This document shows, piece after piece, positions 41,243-49,305 of a DNA stretch of 64,000 nucleotides. Source of the stretch: Pseudarthrobacter sulfonivorans. Its GTDB lineage: Bacteria; Actinomycetota; Actinomycetes; Actinomycetales; Micrococcaceae. The notes under the pieces are model-generated. The model worked only from the letters and a program-made list of their open reading frames with translations, was not told the origin of the DNA and did not search any database. Made by a program: the position numbers and the translations under genes. Position 1 is the first letter of the stretch, and the number at the start of each line of letters is the position of its first letter. Location of the stretch: contig NZ_JACXBW010000001.1 in the NCBI RefSeq assembly GCF_014712225.1, forward strand, positions 186,001-250,000, in the 5' to 3' direction.

Positions 41243-41377
41243 TTGCGTTATGTGACAAACCTGTCATAAACTGTTCATGGATCCGCTAAACGCCTCCGGC
41301 GGGTCTGATGCGAACGGAGATATAGCCCCGGTTCGACGTAACGTGTGACTCATAACGTTGCTGAGAACCGGGGCTAT
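41243..41377 (+). ncRNA. Candidate small RNA or leader unit with a strong 3' hairpin
   Basis: TTGCGT (41243-41248), 18 bases, then TAAACT (41267-41272) form a plausible promoter, overlapped by an imperfect palindrome TTATGTGAC-N6-GTCATAA. Downstream, ATAGCCCCGGTT (41322-41333) pairs perfectly with AACCGGGGCTAT (41366-41377), and an inner GTAACG pairs with CGTTGC. A 23-codon open frame (ATG 41277 to TGA 41348) could be a leader peptide. No plus-strand gene follows, so a roughly 100-nt RNA is possible. The hairpin could instead be the terminator of the minus-strand menaquinone genes. Confidence 0.3.
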
Positions 41378-41469
41378 TGCATTTAAGCCGGCGCCCGCCC
41401 AGCCCACCCAAACGAAAGCGGAGCCCCGCCGAGTCGACCCCGGCAGAGCCCCGCGCAAAGAAGACCGAA

Positions 41470-42570
41470 TCAGCTGGCGCGGTCCACCACGGCCAGCGCG
41501 AAGTTGGAGAGCGAGGCTTTCACAACGCCCTCCGGCAACGGCGCCAGGGCAGCGATGGCTTCGTCGGCCCAGCGGCGAGCGACCACCCAGGACTCGGCAG
41601 TGACCGGGTGCGCTCGCAGCCCGGCCACGGCAGCAGCCAGCGCATCATCGGAGGTCAGGTCCCCGTCAATCAGCTTCAGAAGTTCGACGGCGGACTGGTC
41701 ACCGGCGGCGGCATCGCGGCGCAGGAACAGGACCGGGAGTGTCGGGACGCCTTCGCGGAGGTCGGTGCCCGGGGACTTGCCGGACTTGACCTTGACGCCG
41801 GTGACATCGATGACGTCGTCGGCGAGCTGGAAGGCCACACCCACCTTCTCGCCGTATTCCACCAGCAAGTCTTCGTAGGCCTCATCGGCACCGGCGAAGA
41901 TGGCACCGAGCTGGCCGGACGCCGCAACCAGGGAGCCGGTCTTATCCGCGATGACGGAAAGGTAGTGTTCCACCGGGTCCTCGTCCGGGCGCGGGCCCAC
42001 GGTTTCGTGCAGCTGGCCGAGGCACAGGCGTTCGAAGGTGCGGGCCTGGATGCCCAGCGCGCGGGAGCCCAGCTCGGACACCAGGATGGACGCGCGGGCG
42101 AAGATGAGGTCGCCAGTGAGGACGGCCACTGAGTTGCCCCAAACTTCGTGGGCTGTGGGCGCGCCGCGGCGGAACGGGGCCGAGTCCATGACGTCGTCGT
42201 GGTAGAGCGTGGCCAGGTGCGTCAGTTCCACCACCACGGCCGCCTGCACCACGGCGGGCAATGAAGCGTCACCGAGGTGGGCGCAGAGCAGGGTCAGCAG
42301 CGGCCGGACACGCTTGCCGCCGGCCTCGACGAGGTGGCGCGACGTTGCGTCAGCCAGCGGATCGGAGTTGGCGATGGCTTCGCGCAGCTTCTTCTCCACC
42401 CGGGCCAGGTTGGTGGTGATGGCGGGGCCCAGCTCGGCATCCTCCGCGATCGCCGCGAATCCGGCCGGCAGCTGAAGGGCCGTGGCGATGGCGGTCGTAT
42501 TGAGGCTGGGTTCGGAGTCAGGCAGGCCGTGCCCGGCATGCGTCCAGCTGTGGTCTGCAGAGTTGGTCAC
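41470..42570 (-). CDS. Polyprenyl diphosphate synthase (menaquinone side chain)
   Basis: A 366-residue trans-prenyltransferase. The first aspartate-rich motif is LYHDDVMD and the second is QLADDVIDV; GGKRVRPLLTLL is the usual upstream block. It extends FPP with IPP units to a long chain, probably C35-C45, for menaquinone. The chain length cannot be read reliably from sequence. It lies immediately downstream of, and overlaps by 4 bases, the menJ-type reductase gene, and follows menG in the same direction. Confidence 0.92.
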   Translation of the reverse strand: MTNSADHSWTHAGHGLPDSEPSLNTTAIATALQLPAGFAAIAEDAELGPAITTNLARVEKKLREAIANSDPLADATSRHLVEAGGKRVRPLLTLLCAHLGDASLPAVVQAAVVVELTHLATLYHDDVMDSAPFRRGAPTAHEVWGNSVAVLTGDLIFARASILVSELGSRALGIQARTFERLCLGQLHETVGPRPDEDPVEHYLSVIADKTGSLVAASGQLGAIFAGADEAYEDLLVEYGEKVGVAFQLADDVIDVTGVKVKSGKSPGTDLREGVPTLPVLFLRRDAAAGDQSAVELLKLIDGDLTSDDALAAAVAGLRAHPVTAESWVVARRWADEAIAALAPLPEGVVKASLSNFALAVVDRAS

Positions 42571-43898
42571 TGGTTAACCCTAACTTTTTGTTGCGGATAC
42601 CGCTGGTTCGTAGCCGAGGGGGTGTTGGACGTGGCCGGAACCAGCGATTCCAGGACCCGGATTACCCTGTCCTCAAAACCCTTCGCTGCCGGATCGGTCA
42701 GGTTGGCGAGCAGCCGCACCACAAAGCGCATCAGCACAGGAATCGGCATCCCCGTCCGGAGCGCGAGCTTCATCACGGAGGGCTTTCCGATCAGCGCGGC
42801 AAATGCCCGGCCCAGCGTGAAGTGCGATCCCCACTGGCCGCGCACATAGTCCGCGTACCCGGCGAGGTGCGCGTCGGCGTCGTACGTTAGCCCCGCGGAA
42901 ACAGACCGCGCGGAAGCGTCAATGATGAACTCCGCCGCGAACCGCGCCGACTCCATCGCGTAGGAAATGCCTTCGCCGTTGAACGGGGAGACCATGCCGC
43001 CGGCGTCACCCAGCAGCAGGAGGCCGGGAGAGTAGTGCGGCGTGCGGTTGAAGCCCATGGGCAGCGCGGCACCCCGGATCTCGCCCACCTGGTTCTCCGG
43101 GGTGAAGCCCCACGCGGGGGGCATGGCGGCGGTCCATTCGCGCAGGACCTGCTTGTAGTCGAGCTTGCCGAATTCCTTGGACGAGTTCAGGATGCCGAGG
43201 CCAACGTTGGAGGTGCCGTCGCCGACGCCGAACACCCAGCCGTAGCCGGGAAGCAGTTTTCCGTCGCGGCCCGGGAGTTCCAGCCAGCCTTCCATCCAGT
43301 CGTCATCGTGGCGCGGGCTGGTGAAGTACGTGCGGACCGCGACGCCGAGGGGGCGGTCGTCGCGCTTCTGGATGCCCAGTGACACGGCGGTTCGGGTGGA
43401 GTTTCCGTCCGCGGCGAGTACGACGTCGGCACCGAAGTCGCGAGTCTCCCCCGTCTTGCGTCCCGACTCGTCCAGGAGCGCTGCGCGGACACCGGTCACG
43501 CGGCCGTCTTCGGACCGCAGGGCTTCAGTGACGCTGTGCCGTTCGAGGATTTCGGCGCCGGCGGCCTGCGCGTGCCGGGCCAGTTCCTCGTCGAAGCCAA
43601 CGCGGGTGCGGATCAGGCCGTACTGCGGGAAATCGGACACCTCGGGCCAGGGCAGCTCGATGGTCCGCCCGCCCGCAATGAGCCGCAGGCCCTTGTTGCG
43701 GCGCCAGCCATCAGTTTCGGGGTGTGGCAGGCCGAGTTTCTGGATTTCGCGGACCGCGCGCGGGGTGAGGCCGTCCCCGCAGACCTTCTCGCGCGGGAAG
43801 CTGGTCTTCTCGAGGACAGTCACGCTGATGCCCGCCTTGGCAAGGTAGTAGGCAGCGGTGGACCCGGCCGGCCCGGCGCCGACAATAAGTACGTTCAC
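42567..43898 (-). CDS. menJ: Geranylgeranyl reductase family FAD protein, probable menaquinone reductase MenJ
   Basis: A 443-residue flavoprotein with N-terminal VLIVGAGPAGSTAAYYLAKAG, the family hallmark FPREKVCGDGLTPRAV, and LLLGDAGGMVSPFNGEGI. Members reduce isoprenoid double bonds. In Actinobacteria the MenJ branch saturates one unit of the menaquinone tail, giving MK(H2). Its position between menG and the polyprenyl synthase supports this. The start lies 5 bases after the menG stop and the end overlaps the synthase gene. Confidence 0.88.
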   Translation of the reverse strand: MNVLIVGAGPAGSTAAYYLAKAGISVTVLEKTSFPREKVCGDGLTPRAVREIQKLGLPHPETDGWRRNKGLRLIAGGRTIELPWPEVSDFPQYGLIRTRVGFDEELARHAQAAGAEILERHSVTEALRSEDGRVTGVRAALLDESGRKTGETRDFGADVVLAADGNSTRTAVSLGIQKRDDRPLGVAVRTYFTSPRHDDDWMEGWLELPGRDGKLLPGYGWVFGVGDGTSNVGLGILNSSKEFGKLDYKQVLREWTAAMPPAWGFTPENQVGEIRGAALPMGFNRTPHYSPGLLLLGDAGGMVSPFNGEGISYAMESARFAAEFIIDASARSVSAGLTYDADAHLAGYADYVRGQWGSHFTLGRAFAALIGKPSVMKLALRTGMPIPVLMRFVVRLLANLTDPAAKGFEDRVIRVLESLVPATSNTPSATNQRYPQQKVRVNQ

Positions 43899-43903
43899 AG
43901 GTA

Positions 43904-44680
43904 TCAGCGGGTGATGTTGCGGCGAAGCTTGGCCACGGGGCCCTTGTGCGCGGCAATCGCGGCAGCGCCGCCGTCAGGAGTTGATTCGAGCGGCTTGGTC
44001 GCCCGGTGGACGGCCACGATCCCGCCGGTCAGGTTCCGGTAGGTGACCTTTTCCCAGCCCGATTCCTGCAACCAGGCGGCCAGGTGGTCCTGGTCCGGCC
44101 AGGCGCGGATGGATTCCGCAAGGTAAACATAGGCGTCCGGGTTGGAGGCGACCTTCACTGCGATGGCCGGGAGGGCACGCATCAGGTATTCGGTATACAT
44201 CGTGCGCCACAGCGGAACCACGGGCGCGGAGAACTCGGCGATGACCAGCCTGCCGCCGGGCTTGGTGACGCGGAGCATTTCGGCCAGCGCCTTCTTGGGC
44301 TCGTTGACGTTGCGCAGCCCGAACGAGATGGTGCTCGCGTCGAAGCTGTTGTCCGCGAAGGGCAGGTTGGTGGCGTCACCGGCAACGAAGTTGATGTCCG
44401 GGCGGCGGCGCTTCCCAACCTTGAGCATGCCGAGGGAGAAATCACACGCAACCACATCTATGCCCGCATCGGCATATGGCTCACTGGACGTCCCGGTTCC
44501 GGCTGCGAGGTCGAGCACCCGCTGGCCGGGACGCACGTCCACGGCATCCACCACAATTTTGCGCCAGCGGCGCGTCTGTCCCATCGACAGAACATCGTTG
44601 ACGACGTCGTATTTTGGTGCGACGTCGTCAAACATCGTGGCTACTTCGTCCGGACGCTTATCCAAGGATGCTCGGTTCAC
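43904..44680 (-). CDS. menG: Demethylmenaquinone methyltransferase
   Basis: A 258-residue class I SAM methyltransferase of the UbiE/MenG family: [24 protein letters not shown] at the N-terminus, the SAM motif [15 protein letters not shown], and [23 protein letters not shown]. It methylates demethylmenaquinone in the last step of menaquinone synthesis. It starts with GTG at 44680 and is the first gene of menG-menJ-hepT. It is divergent from menF. Confidence 0.93.
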   Translation of the reverse strand: MNRASLDKRPDEVATMFDDVAPKYDVVNDVLSMGQTRRWRKIVVDAVDVRPGQRVLDLAAGTGTSSEPYADAGIDVVACDFSLGMLKVGKRRRPDINFVAGDATNLPFADNSFDASTISFGLRNVNEPKKALAEMLRVTKPGGRLVIAEFSAPVVPLWRTMYTEYLMRALPAIAVKVASNPDAYVYLAESIRAWPDQDHLAAWLQESGWEKVTYRNLTGGIVAVHRATKPLESTPDGGAAAIAAHKGPVAKLRRNITR

Positions 44681-44785
44681 TCCGTCATTGTCTCAAATGT
44701 TCCGTAGGCCCCCTAACTGTGGGCAAATCTTGGGCTGTGGGCTGAAAGTACCGCGGAGTAGCGTGCAGAGTACTGTTGTCTCATC

Positions 44786-46141
44786 ATGACGAGCACGTTC
44801 CGCACCCTCACGGTCCCCCTGGATGGCAACGCGTCCGCCGGCGGACTTCCGCAGTTCCTGGTCCGGGACGATGTCCTTTGCTGGACCCGCCGCGAAGCCG
44901 GCCTGGTGGGCTTTGGTGAGATCACGCGTTTCACCGCAACCGGGCCGGAGCGCTTCCTCGAGGCCGACATCTGGTGGCGCCACCTCGTCCTCGAAGCGGA
45001 CATCACCGACTCGGTGGCCCTGCCCGGCACCGGGCCCGTAGCCTTCGGCTCCTTTGCCTTCTCCAAGAAGTCCGCCCACGAATCGCGCCTGATCGTCCCG
45101 GAGATTGTGGTGGGCGTCCGGGACGGCCGGTACTGGCTCACGCAACTGACGTTCGACGACGGCGAACTCACCAAGGAGGGCGCCCTCGCCGCCCTGGACC
45201 GCTGGCTGAGTGGCGGCAGCACCTGGGATGGCATCCCGGGCGAGGGCGCCGCCGGGGCGGGTGACGCCGTCGTACGTCCTTTGCCGCTGGCCACCGGGGC
45301 GACGCTGCACACCGGGTCGCTGAGCGAGGAAGACTGGATGGCTGCGGTCGCTGCGGGCGTGGAGGAAATCCGCACCGGGGCTCTGGAGAAGCTGGTGCTG
45401 GCGCGGGACATCGTGGCCACGGTGCCGTCGGGCGTGAACGCTGCGAAGGTGCTGCGCGAGCTGGCCGTCCGGTACCGCGAATGCTGGACGTACGGGGTCG
45501 ACGGGCTGGTGGGCGCGACGCCCGAGATGCTGATCCAGGTGGAGGGCCGCACCGCCCAGGCGCGCGTTTTGGCCGGGACGCTGGACCGCCGTGACGCGCA
45601 CGGCGAGGACGGAATCCCCATGGACTATGCCGAGCGCGTGCTTGCCGGGTCCGAGAAACAGCGGCACGAGCACGAGATCGCGATCCAGTCGCTGACCTCG
45701 CAGCTGGCGCCGTTTTCCGAGGCCATGAACGCCCACGACGAGCCCTTCATCTTGGAGTTGCCCAATGTGTGGCATCTGGCGTCGGACGTGAAGGCGGAAC
45801 TTACCGAGGTGGAGGGCCACGTGCCCACCTGCCTTGCGCTGATCAACGCGCTGCACCCGACGGCCGCCGTTTGCGGCACCCCCACGCAGGTGGCCGGCGC
45901 CCTGATCCGCAAGCTCGAGCACCTGGACCGCGGCCCGTATGCAGGGCCGGTTGGCTGGCTGGACGCCGCTGGCAACGGCGAATGGGGCATCGCACTGCGC
46001 GGCGCGGTCATCGAGGATCCGCATACCGTGCGGTTATATGCCGGCTGTGGAATCGTTGATGGGTCCCAGCCCGAGGCCGAGCTGGCTGAGACGTGGGCGA
46101 AGTTCCGGCCAATGCTGGAGTCGCTGGGGATCTCCAACTAG
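44786..46141 (+). CDS. menF: Isochorismate synthase
   Basis: A 451-residue chorismate-binding enzyme that converts chorismate to isochorismate, the committed step to menaquinone. It shows LEKLVLARDIVATVP, the lysine/arginine-bearing GATPEMLIQVEG, LAGTLDRR, KQRHEHEIAI, LPNVWHLASDV, LHPTAAVCGTP and GPVGWLDAAGNGEWGIALRGA. Its last codons and TAG stop (46139-46141) lie inside the left arm of a palindromic repeat. Salicylate synthases are similar, but the menaquinone context supports MenF. Confidence 0.92.
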   Translation: MTSTFRTLTVPLDGNASAGGLPQFLVRDDVLCWTRREAGLVGFGEITRFTATGPERFLEADIWWRHLVLEADITDSVALPGTGPVAFGSFAFSKKSAHESRLIVPEIVVGVRDGRYWLTQLTFDDGELTKEGALAALDRWLSGGSTWDGIPGEGAAGAGDAVVRPLPLATGATLHTGSLSEEDWMAAVAAGVEEIRTGALEKLVLARDIVATVPSGVNAAKVLRELAVRYRECWTYGVDGLVGATPEMLIQVEGRTAQARVLAGTLDRRDAHGEDGIPMDYAERVLAGSEKQRHEHEIAIQSLTSQLAPFSEAMNAHDEPFILELPNVWHLASDVKAELTEVEGHVPTCLALINALHPTAAVCGTPTQVAGALIRKLEHLDRGPYAGPVGWLDAAGNGEWGIALRGAVIEDPHTVRLYAGCGIVDGSQPEAELAETWAKFRPMLESLGISN

Positions 46142-46197
46142 GTAGCAGCAGATGTCGTTTTGACTGCTCAAAACGACATCTACTGCTACCCAGTTGG
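46134..46197. repeat. Palindrome of the CTAGGTAGCAGCA family (copy 2), containing the menF stop
   Basis: The 30-base arms at 46134-46163 and 46168-46197 pair with two mismatches around CTGC. The left arm starts CCAACTAGGTAGCAGCA, nearly the same as the copy at 21280. The menF TAG stop is the CTAG of the repeat. It likely serves as the menF terminator. Confidence 0.7.
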
Positions 46198-46365
46198 GCG
46201 GGGCGTCCGGGATTCCAGACGAGCACGCCCTTTAGACTCTTGCATAAGGCTCGGCAATAGTTATCCAATAGTGAATCTAAGTTTCGTGTGATGTACATCT
46301 CTCGTTCGGCGATACACTATGAACCGATTTAGTACCGCATACCCCTGCAACAAAAGGTAAAAAAC

Positions 46366-47166
46366 ATGCAGCTCAAGTCCCTGGCCCAGGCCAAGATCGC
46401 CGCCAAGGCAGCAGCAATCCTCGCCGCCGGTGCACTCACCCTCACAGCCTGCGGCGGCGGCTCCACCCCGGCAGCTTCGGAAGGCGGCGTCCAGCTCATC
46501 AACGCAGGCAAGCTGACTGTCTGCTCCGACATCCCCTACGAGCCGTTCGAATTCCAGAAGGACGGCAAGATCGTCGGCTTCGACATGGACATCGCCAACG
46601 AGATTGCCAAGGACCTCAAAGCCGAACTCAGCGTGGTGGACAGCTCGTTCGAAGCCATCGAGACCGGCACTGCCCTGACCGGGTGCGACCTCTCCATCTC
46701 CTCGGTGTCCATCACCGACGTCCGCAAGTCTGTGATGGACTTCTCCAACCCGTACATGGACGATGACCTCACGCTCGTAGCCACCACGGCATCCGGGATC
46801 ACGGACATCAACAGCGCCAAGGGCAAGAAGGTTGGTGTCCAGCAGGCCACCACCGGTGCCAAGTACGCAGCGGAGAAGGGCATCGACGCGCAGCAGTTCG
46901 AGGACAGCGGTCTTTTGGTCCAGGCCATCCAGGCCGGCACCATCGACGCCGCCCTGGGCAACCAGTCCATCCTGGCCTATGCCATCAAGGATGACCCCAA
47001 GTTCAAGCGCGTGGAGGACTACGCGTCCGGTGAGAAGCTCGGCGTTTCCATCAAGAAGGGCAACACCGCCATGGCCGAGAAGGTCAACGCAACCCTGAAG
47101 CGCATCACCGACGACGGCAGCCTGAAGAAGTTCGAAACCACCTGGTTCGGCGAGGCCGCCAAATAA
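46366..47166 (+). CDS. Amino-acid ABC transporter substrate-binding lipoprotein
   Basis: A 266-residue polar amino acid binding protein with a lipoprotein signal (GALTLTACGGGS, Cys near residue 28) and the SBP_bac_3 domain: LTVCSDIPYEPFEFQKDGKI, then FDMDIANEIAKDL, then GTALTGCDLSISS. It probably binds glutamine, glutamate or a related amino acid. AAAGG lies eight bases before the ATG. A hairpin separates it from the permease gene, which fits the usual excess of binding protein. Confidence 0.9.
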   Translation: MQLKSLAQAKIAAKAAAILAAGALTLTACGGGSTPAASEGGVQLINAGKLTVCSDIPYEPFEFQKDGKIVGFDMDIANEIAKDLKAELSVVDSSFEAIETGTALTGCDLSISSVSITDVRKSVMDFSNPYMDDDLTLVATTASGITDINSAKGKKVGVQQATTGAKYAAEKGIDAQQFEDSGLLVQAIQAGTIDAALGNQSILAYAIKDDPKFKRVEDYASGEKLGVSIKKGNTAMAEKVNATLKRITDDGSLKKFETTWFGEAAK

Positions 47167-47210
47167 GACTCTTTCGGACTGAGACTTACACAGCCCTGAG
47201 AACGACGCCG

Positions 47211-47255
47211 CTGGGGCCCCTGACGAACTGCACCGCAGTAGGTCCGGGGCCCCAG
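47211..47255 (+). promoter_or_regulatory. Inverted repeat between binding protein and permease genes
   Basis: CTGGGGCCCC (47211-47220) pairs with GGGGCCCCAG (47246-47255) around a 25-base loop, 44 bases after the binding protein stop. It probably stabilises the upstream message or attenuates read-through. Confidence 0.5.
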
Positions 47256-47280
47256 CCACGCAAATGAATGTGAGCACCCC

Positions 47281-48072
47281 ATGGCAATGACCGCACGTCA
47301 ACGGGCCAGAGTGAGCCTGTATATCCAGATCGGCATCTTCGTAGTGGCCGTGGCCGCGCTGGTCCTGGCCATCGACTGGAAGACCGTCGGCAACAGCGTC
47401 TTCAACTTCGCCAAGATCGGCCCGATGTTCCCGGACATCTTCCTGGTTGGCCTCAAGAACACCCTCATCTACACGTTCCTCGGCTTCGTGGTGGGCCTTT
47501 CCGGCGGTCTTCTGCTGGCCCTGATGAAGCTCTCCGCCTTCCCGCTGTACCGCTGGATCGCCACGGGCTACATCGAATTTTTCCGCGGCGTCCCGGCGCT
47601 GCTGGTGTTCATCGCCTTCGGCTACGGTGTCCCGCTAGCGTTTGGCGTTCAGTGGAACGTGACCCTGATCGTCATGATCTCGCTGGGTATGGTGGCTTCG
47701 GCATATATCGCTGAGACCCTCCGCGCCGGCCTGCAGGCTGTGCCGAAGGGGCAGCTCGAAGCCGCCCGGTCGCTGGGCATGCCGCAGTGGCGGGCCATGG
47801 TGTCAATCGTGATTCCGCAGGCATTCAAGATTGTGCTCCCGCCGCTGACCAACGAGGTCATCCTGCTGACCAAGGACTCCTCGCTGATCTACGTCCTGGG
47901 CCTGACCGCCTCGCAGTACGAGCTGACCAAGTTCGGCCGCGACGGCATCTCCAGCCTGGGCGCGGGCCTCACGCCGCTCCTCGTGGCCGGCGCCTTCTAT
48001 CTGGTCATCACCATCCCCCTGAGCCTCCTGGCCCGGAAGTTCGAAAGCCGCTCCGCGCGGACCAAGCGATAG
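47281..48072 (+). CDS. Amino-acid ABC transporter permease
   Basis: A 263-residue HisM/GlnP-type permease with one N-terminal helix followed by the conserved permease core: [34 protein letters not shown], then the EAA-like loop [20 protein letters not shown] and [17 protein letters not shown]. It forms the membrane channel with the ATPase encoded 11 bases downstream. Confidence 0.92.
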   Translation: MAMTARQRARVSLYIQIGIFVVAVAALVLAIDWKTVGNSVFNFAKIGPMFPDIFLVGLKNTLIYTFLGFVVGLSGGLLLALMKLSAFPLYRWIATGYIEFFRGVPALLVFIAFGYGVPLAFGVQWNVTLIVMISLGMVASAYIAETLRAGLQAVPKGQLEAARSLGMPQWRAMVSIVIPQAFKIVLPPLTNEVILLTKDSSLIYVLGLTASQYELTKFGRDGISSLGAGLTPLLVAGAFYLVITIPLSLLARKFESRSARTKR

Positions 48073-48083
48073 GCAGGGAAGCC

Positions 48084-48887
48084 ATGAACGACGTCGTAAA
48101 TTCCTCCTCCGGCAGCACCGGCACCATCCACGCGGCCGGGGTTTCCATCAAGGACCTGCGCAAGTCCTACGGGTCCAACGAAGTCCTCAAGGGCATCAGC
48201 CTGGACGTGGCACCGGGTGAGGTAGTGTGCCTGATCGGGCCCTCCGGCTCCGGCAAGTCCACCTTGCTGCGCTGCGTGAACCTCCTGGAGCAGCCCAACG
48301 AAGGTGCCATCCACGTGGGCGGCTTCGAGGCTACCGACCCCGACGTGGACATCGACAAGATGCGCCGCAAGGTGGGCATGGTGTTCCAGCAGTTCAACCT
48401 GTTCCCGCACCTGAACGCCACGGCGAACTGCACCATCGCCCAGACCAAGGTCCTGAAGCGCTCCCAGGAAGAGGCCGACAAAGTGGCCCGGCACAACCTG
48501 GAGCGCGTGGGCCTGGGCCACCTGGCCGACCGTTTCCCGGACCAACTCTCCGGCGGTCAGCAGCAGCGTGTTGCGATTGCCCGGGCGCTGAGCATGAACC
48601 CCGAACTGATGCTCTTCGACGAGCCAACCTCCGCGCTGGACCCCGAGACCGTGGGCGATGTCCTCTCAGTCATGCGGAACCTGGCCAAGGAAGGCATGAC
48701 CATGCTCGTGGTCACGCACGAGATGGGCTTCGCCCGCGAAGTGGCTGACCGCGTCGTGTTCATGGACGGCGGCGTGGTGGTTGAGGAAGGTGTGGCCGAG
48801 CAGGTCATTTCCGCACCCACCCAGGCCCGCACCAAGGAATTCCTGCGCCGCGTGCTTGATCCGACCCACATCGAGATCCAGGAGTAG
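48084..48887 (+). CDS. Amino-acid ABC transporter ATP-binding protein
   Basis: A 267-residue GlnQ/HisP-type ATPase with Walker [14 protein letters not shown], the Q-loop [12 protein letters not shown], signature [15 protein letters not shown], Walker [14 protein letters not shown] and switch VVTHEMGFA. The ATG at 48084 follows AGGCAGGGAA. The N-terminus is about 20 residues longer than the core requires. Confidence 0.93.
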   Translation: MNDVVNSSSGSTGTIHAAGVSIKDLRKSYGSNEVLKGISLDVAPGEVVCLIGPSGSGKSTLLRCVNLLEQPNEGAIHVGGFEATDPDVDIDKMRRKVGMVFQQFNLFPHLNATANCTIAQTKVLKRSQEEADKVARHNLERVGLGHLADRFPDQLSGGQQQRVAIARALSMNPELMLFDEPTSALDPETVGDVLSVMRNLAKEGMTMLVVTHEMGFAREVADRVVFMDGGVVVEEGVAEQVISAPTQARTKEFLRRVLDPTHIEIQE

Positions 48888-48926
48888 GCCGGCTTTTCGC
48901 CGCCCTCGACGCGCGTCTTCCGTGTC

Positions 48927-48984
48927 GACGCGCAAATTCCCTGGCGAAACCGAAATACCGGTCGCGCCAGGGACTTTGTGCGTC
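48927..48984. repeat. Palindromic element left of the DUF559 remnant
   Basis: The arms at 48927-48946 and 48965-48984 pair over 20 bases with two mismatches (core CCCTGGCG/CGCCAGGG) around an 18-base loop containing CCGAAATACC. It overlaps the stop of the DUF559 remnant. Confidence 0.6.
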
Positions 48985-49272
48985 ACGGACGTTTTTGCGC
49001 GTCGAAATCCGCGGAACGCGTACGACGGCGGGGCACGCCGGCCGCTGACAGCATGCGTTCCAGCTTCCCGGGTTCCATGAGGTCGGCCCAGTCCCACCCA
49101 CGTTCATCCCGGTGGCACGGATCCGGTTCTCGCGCTTCTTTTCCTCCACGACCGCCTGCGACGGCGTCCCAGGCTCAGATGCCGCTATGTGGAAAGCGGC
49201 TGGCGACGCGCGTAGTCCTTTTCGACGCATACCTTCCGTGGCGCGGCCGAAATATGGGATGCGCGAGGGCAT
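48983..49272 (-). pseudogene. Decayed C-terminal part of a DUF559 nuclease-like gene
   Basis: On the minus strand one frame reads VVEEKKRENRIRATGMNV and then loses sense; a shifted frame continues WDWADLMEPGKLERMLSAAG and reaches a TGA at 48983-48985. Together these match the usual DUF559 ending (EEKxREdrIRxxGxxVVRWdWaDl), with a small deletion and frameshift at the junction near 49100. The N-terminal part is not recognisable. The 5' boundary is approximate. Confidence 0.6.
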
Positions 49273-49305
49273 ATCCGCGTCGGCAAGGAGTAAGCGCGTC
49301 GCCGG
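49200..49305. repeat. Large palindromic element abutting the menD stop
   Basis: The 29-base arms at 49200-49228 and 49277-49305 (starting CTGGCGACGCGC) pair with five mismatches around a 48-base interior. It ends one base before the menD stop complement and may terminate menD. Part of its interior resembles the loop region of the element at 48927. Confidence 0.55.

Larger units (their letters stand above)
40940..41469. other. Long intergenic region between the DUF559 gene and the polyprenyl synthase
   Basis: 530 bases without a convincing protein gene. It contains palindromic element B (41026-41107), a GC-rich stretch without visible structure (about 41110-41220), a promoter-like segment at 41243-41272 and a 56-base hairpin at 41322-41377. 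The short plus-strand frames here lack family similarity. The region is convergent with no plus-strand gene downstream until 44786. Confidence 0.6.
48888..49305. other. Repeat-rich intergenic region holding a decayed DUF559 gene
   Basis: 418 bases between the ABC ATPase and the menD stop, with no intact gene. It holds a hairpin at 48927-48984, a frameshifted DUF559 remnant on the minus strand (about 48983-49272), and a 106-base hairpin at 49200-49305 that ends exactly at the menD stop. Two related 36-base segments (48937-48972 and 49234-49269) bracket the remnant. Confidence 0.6.
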
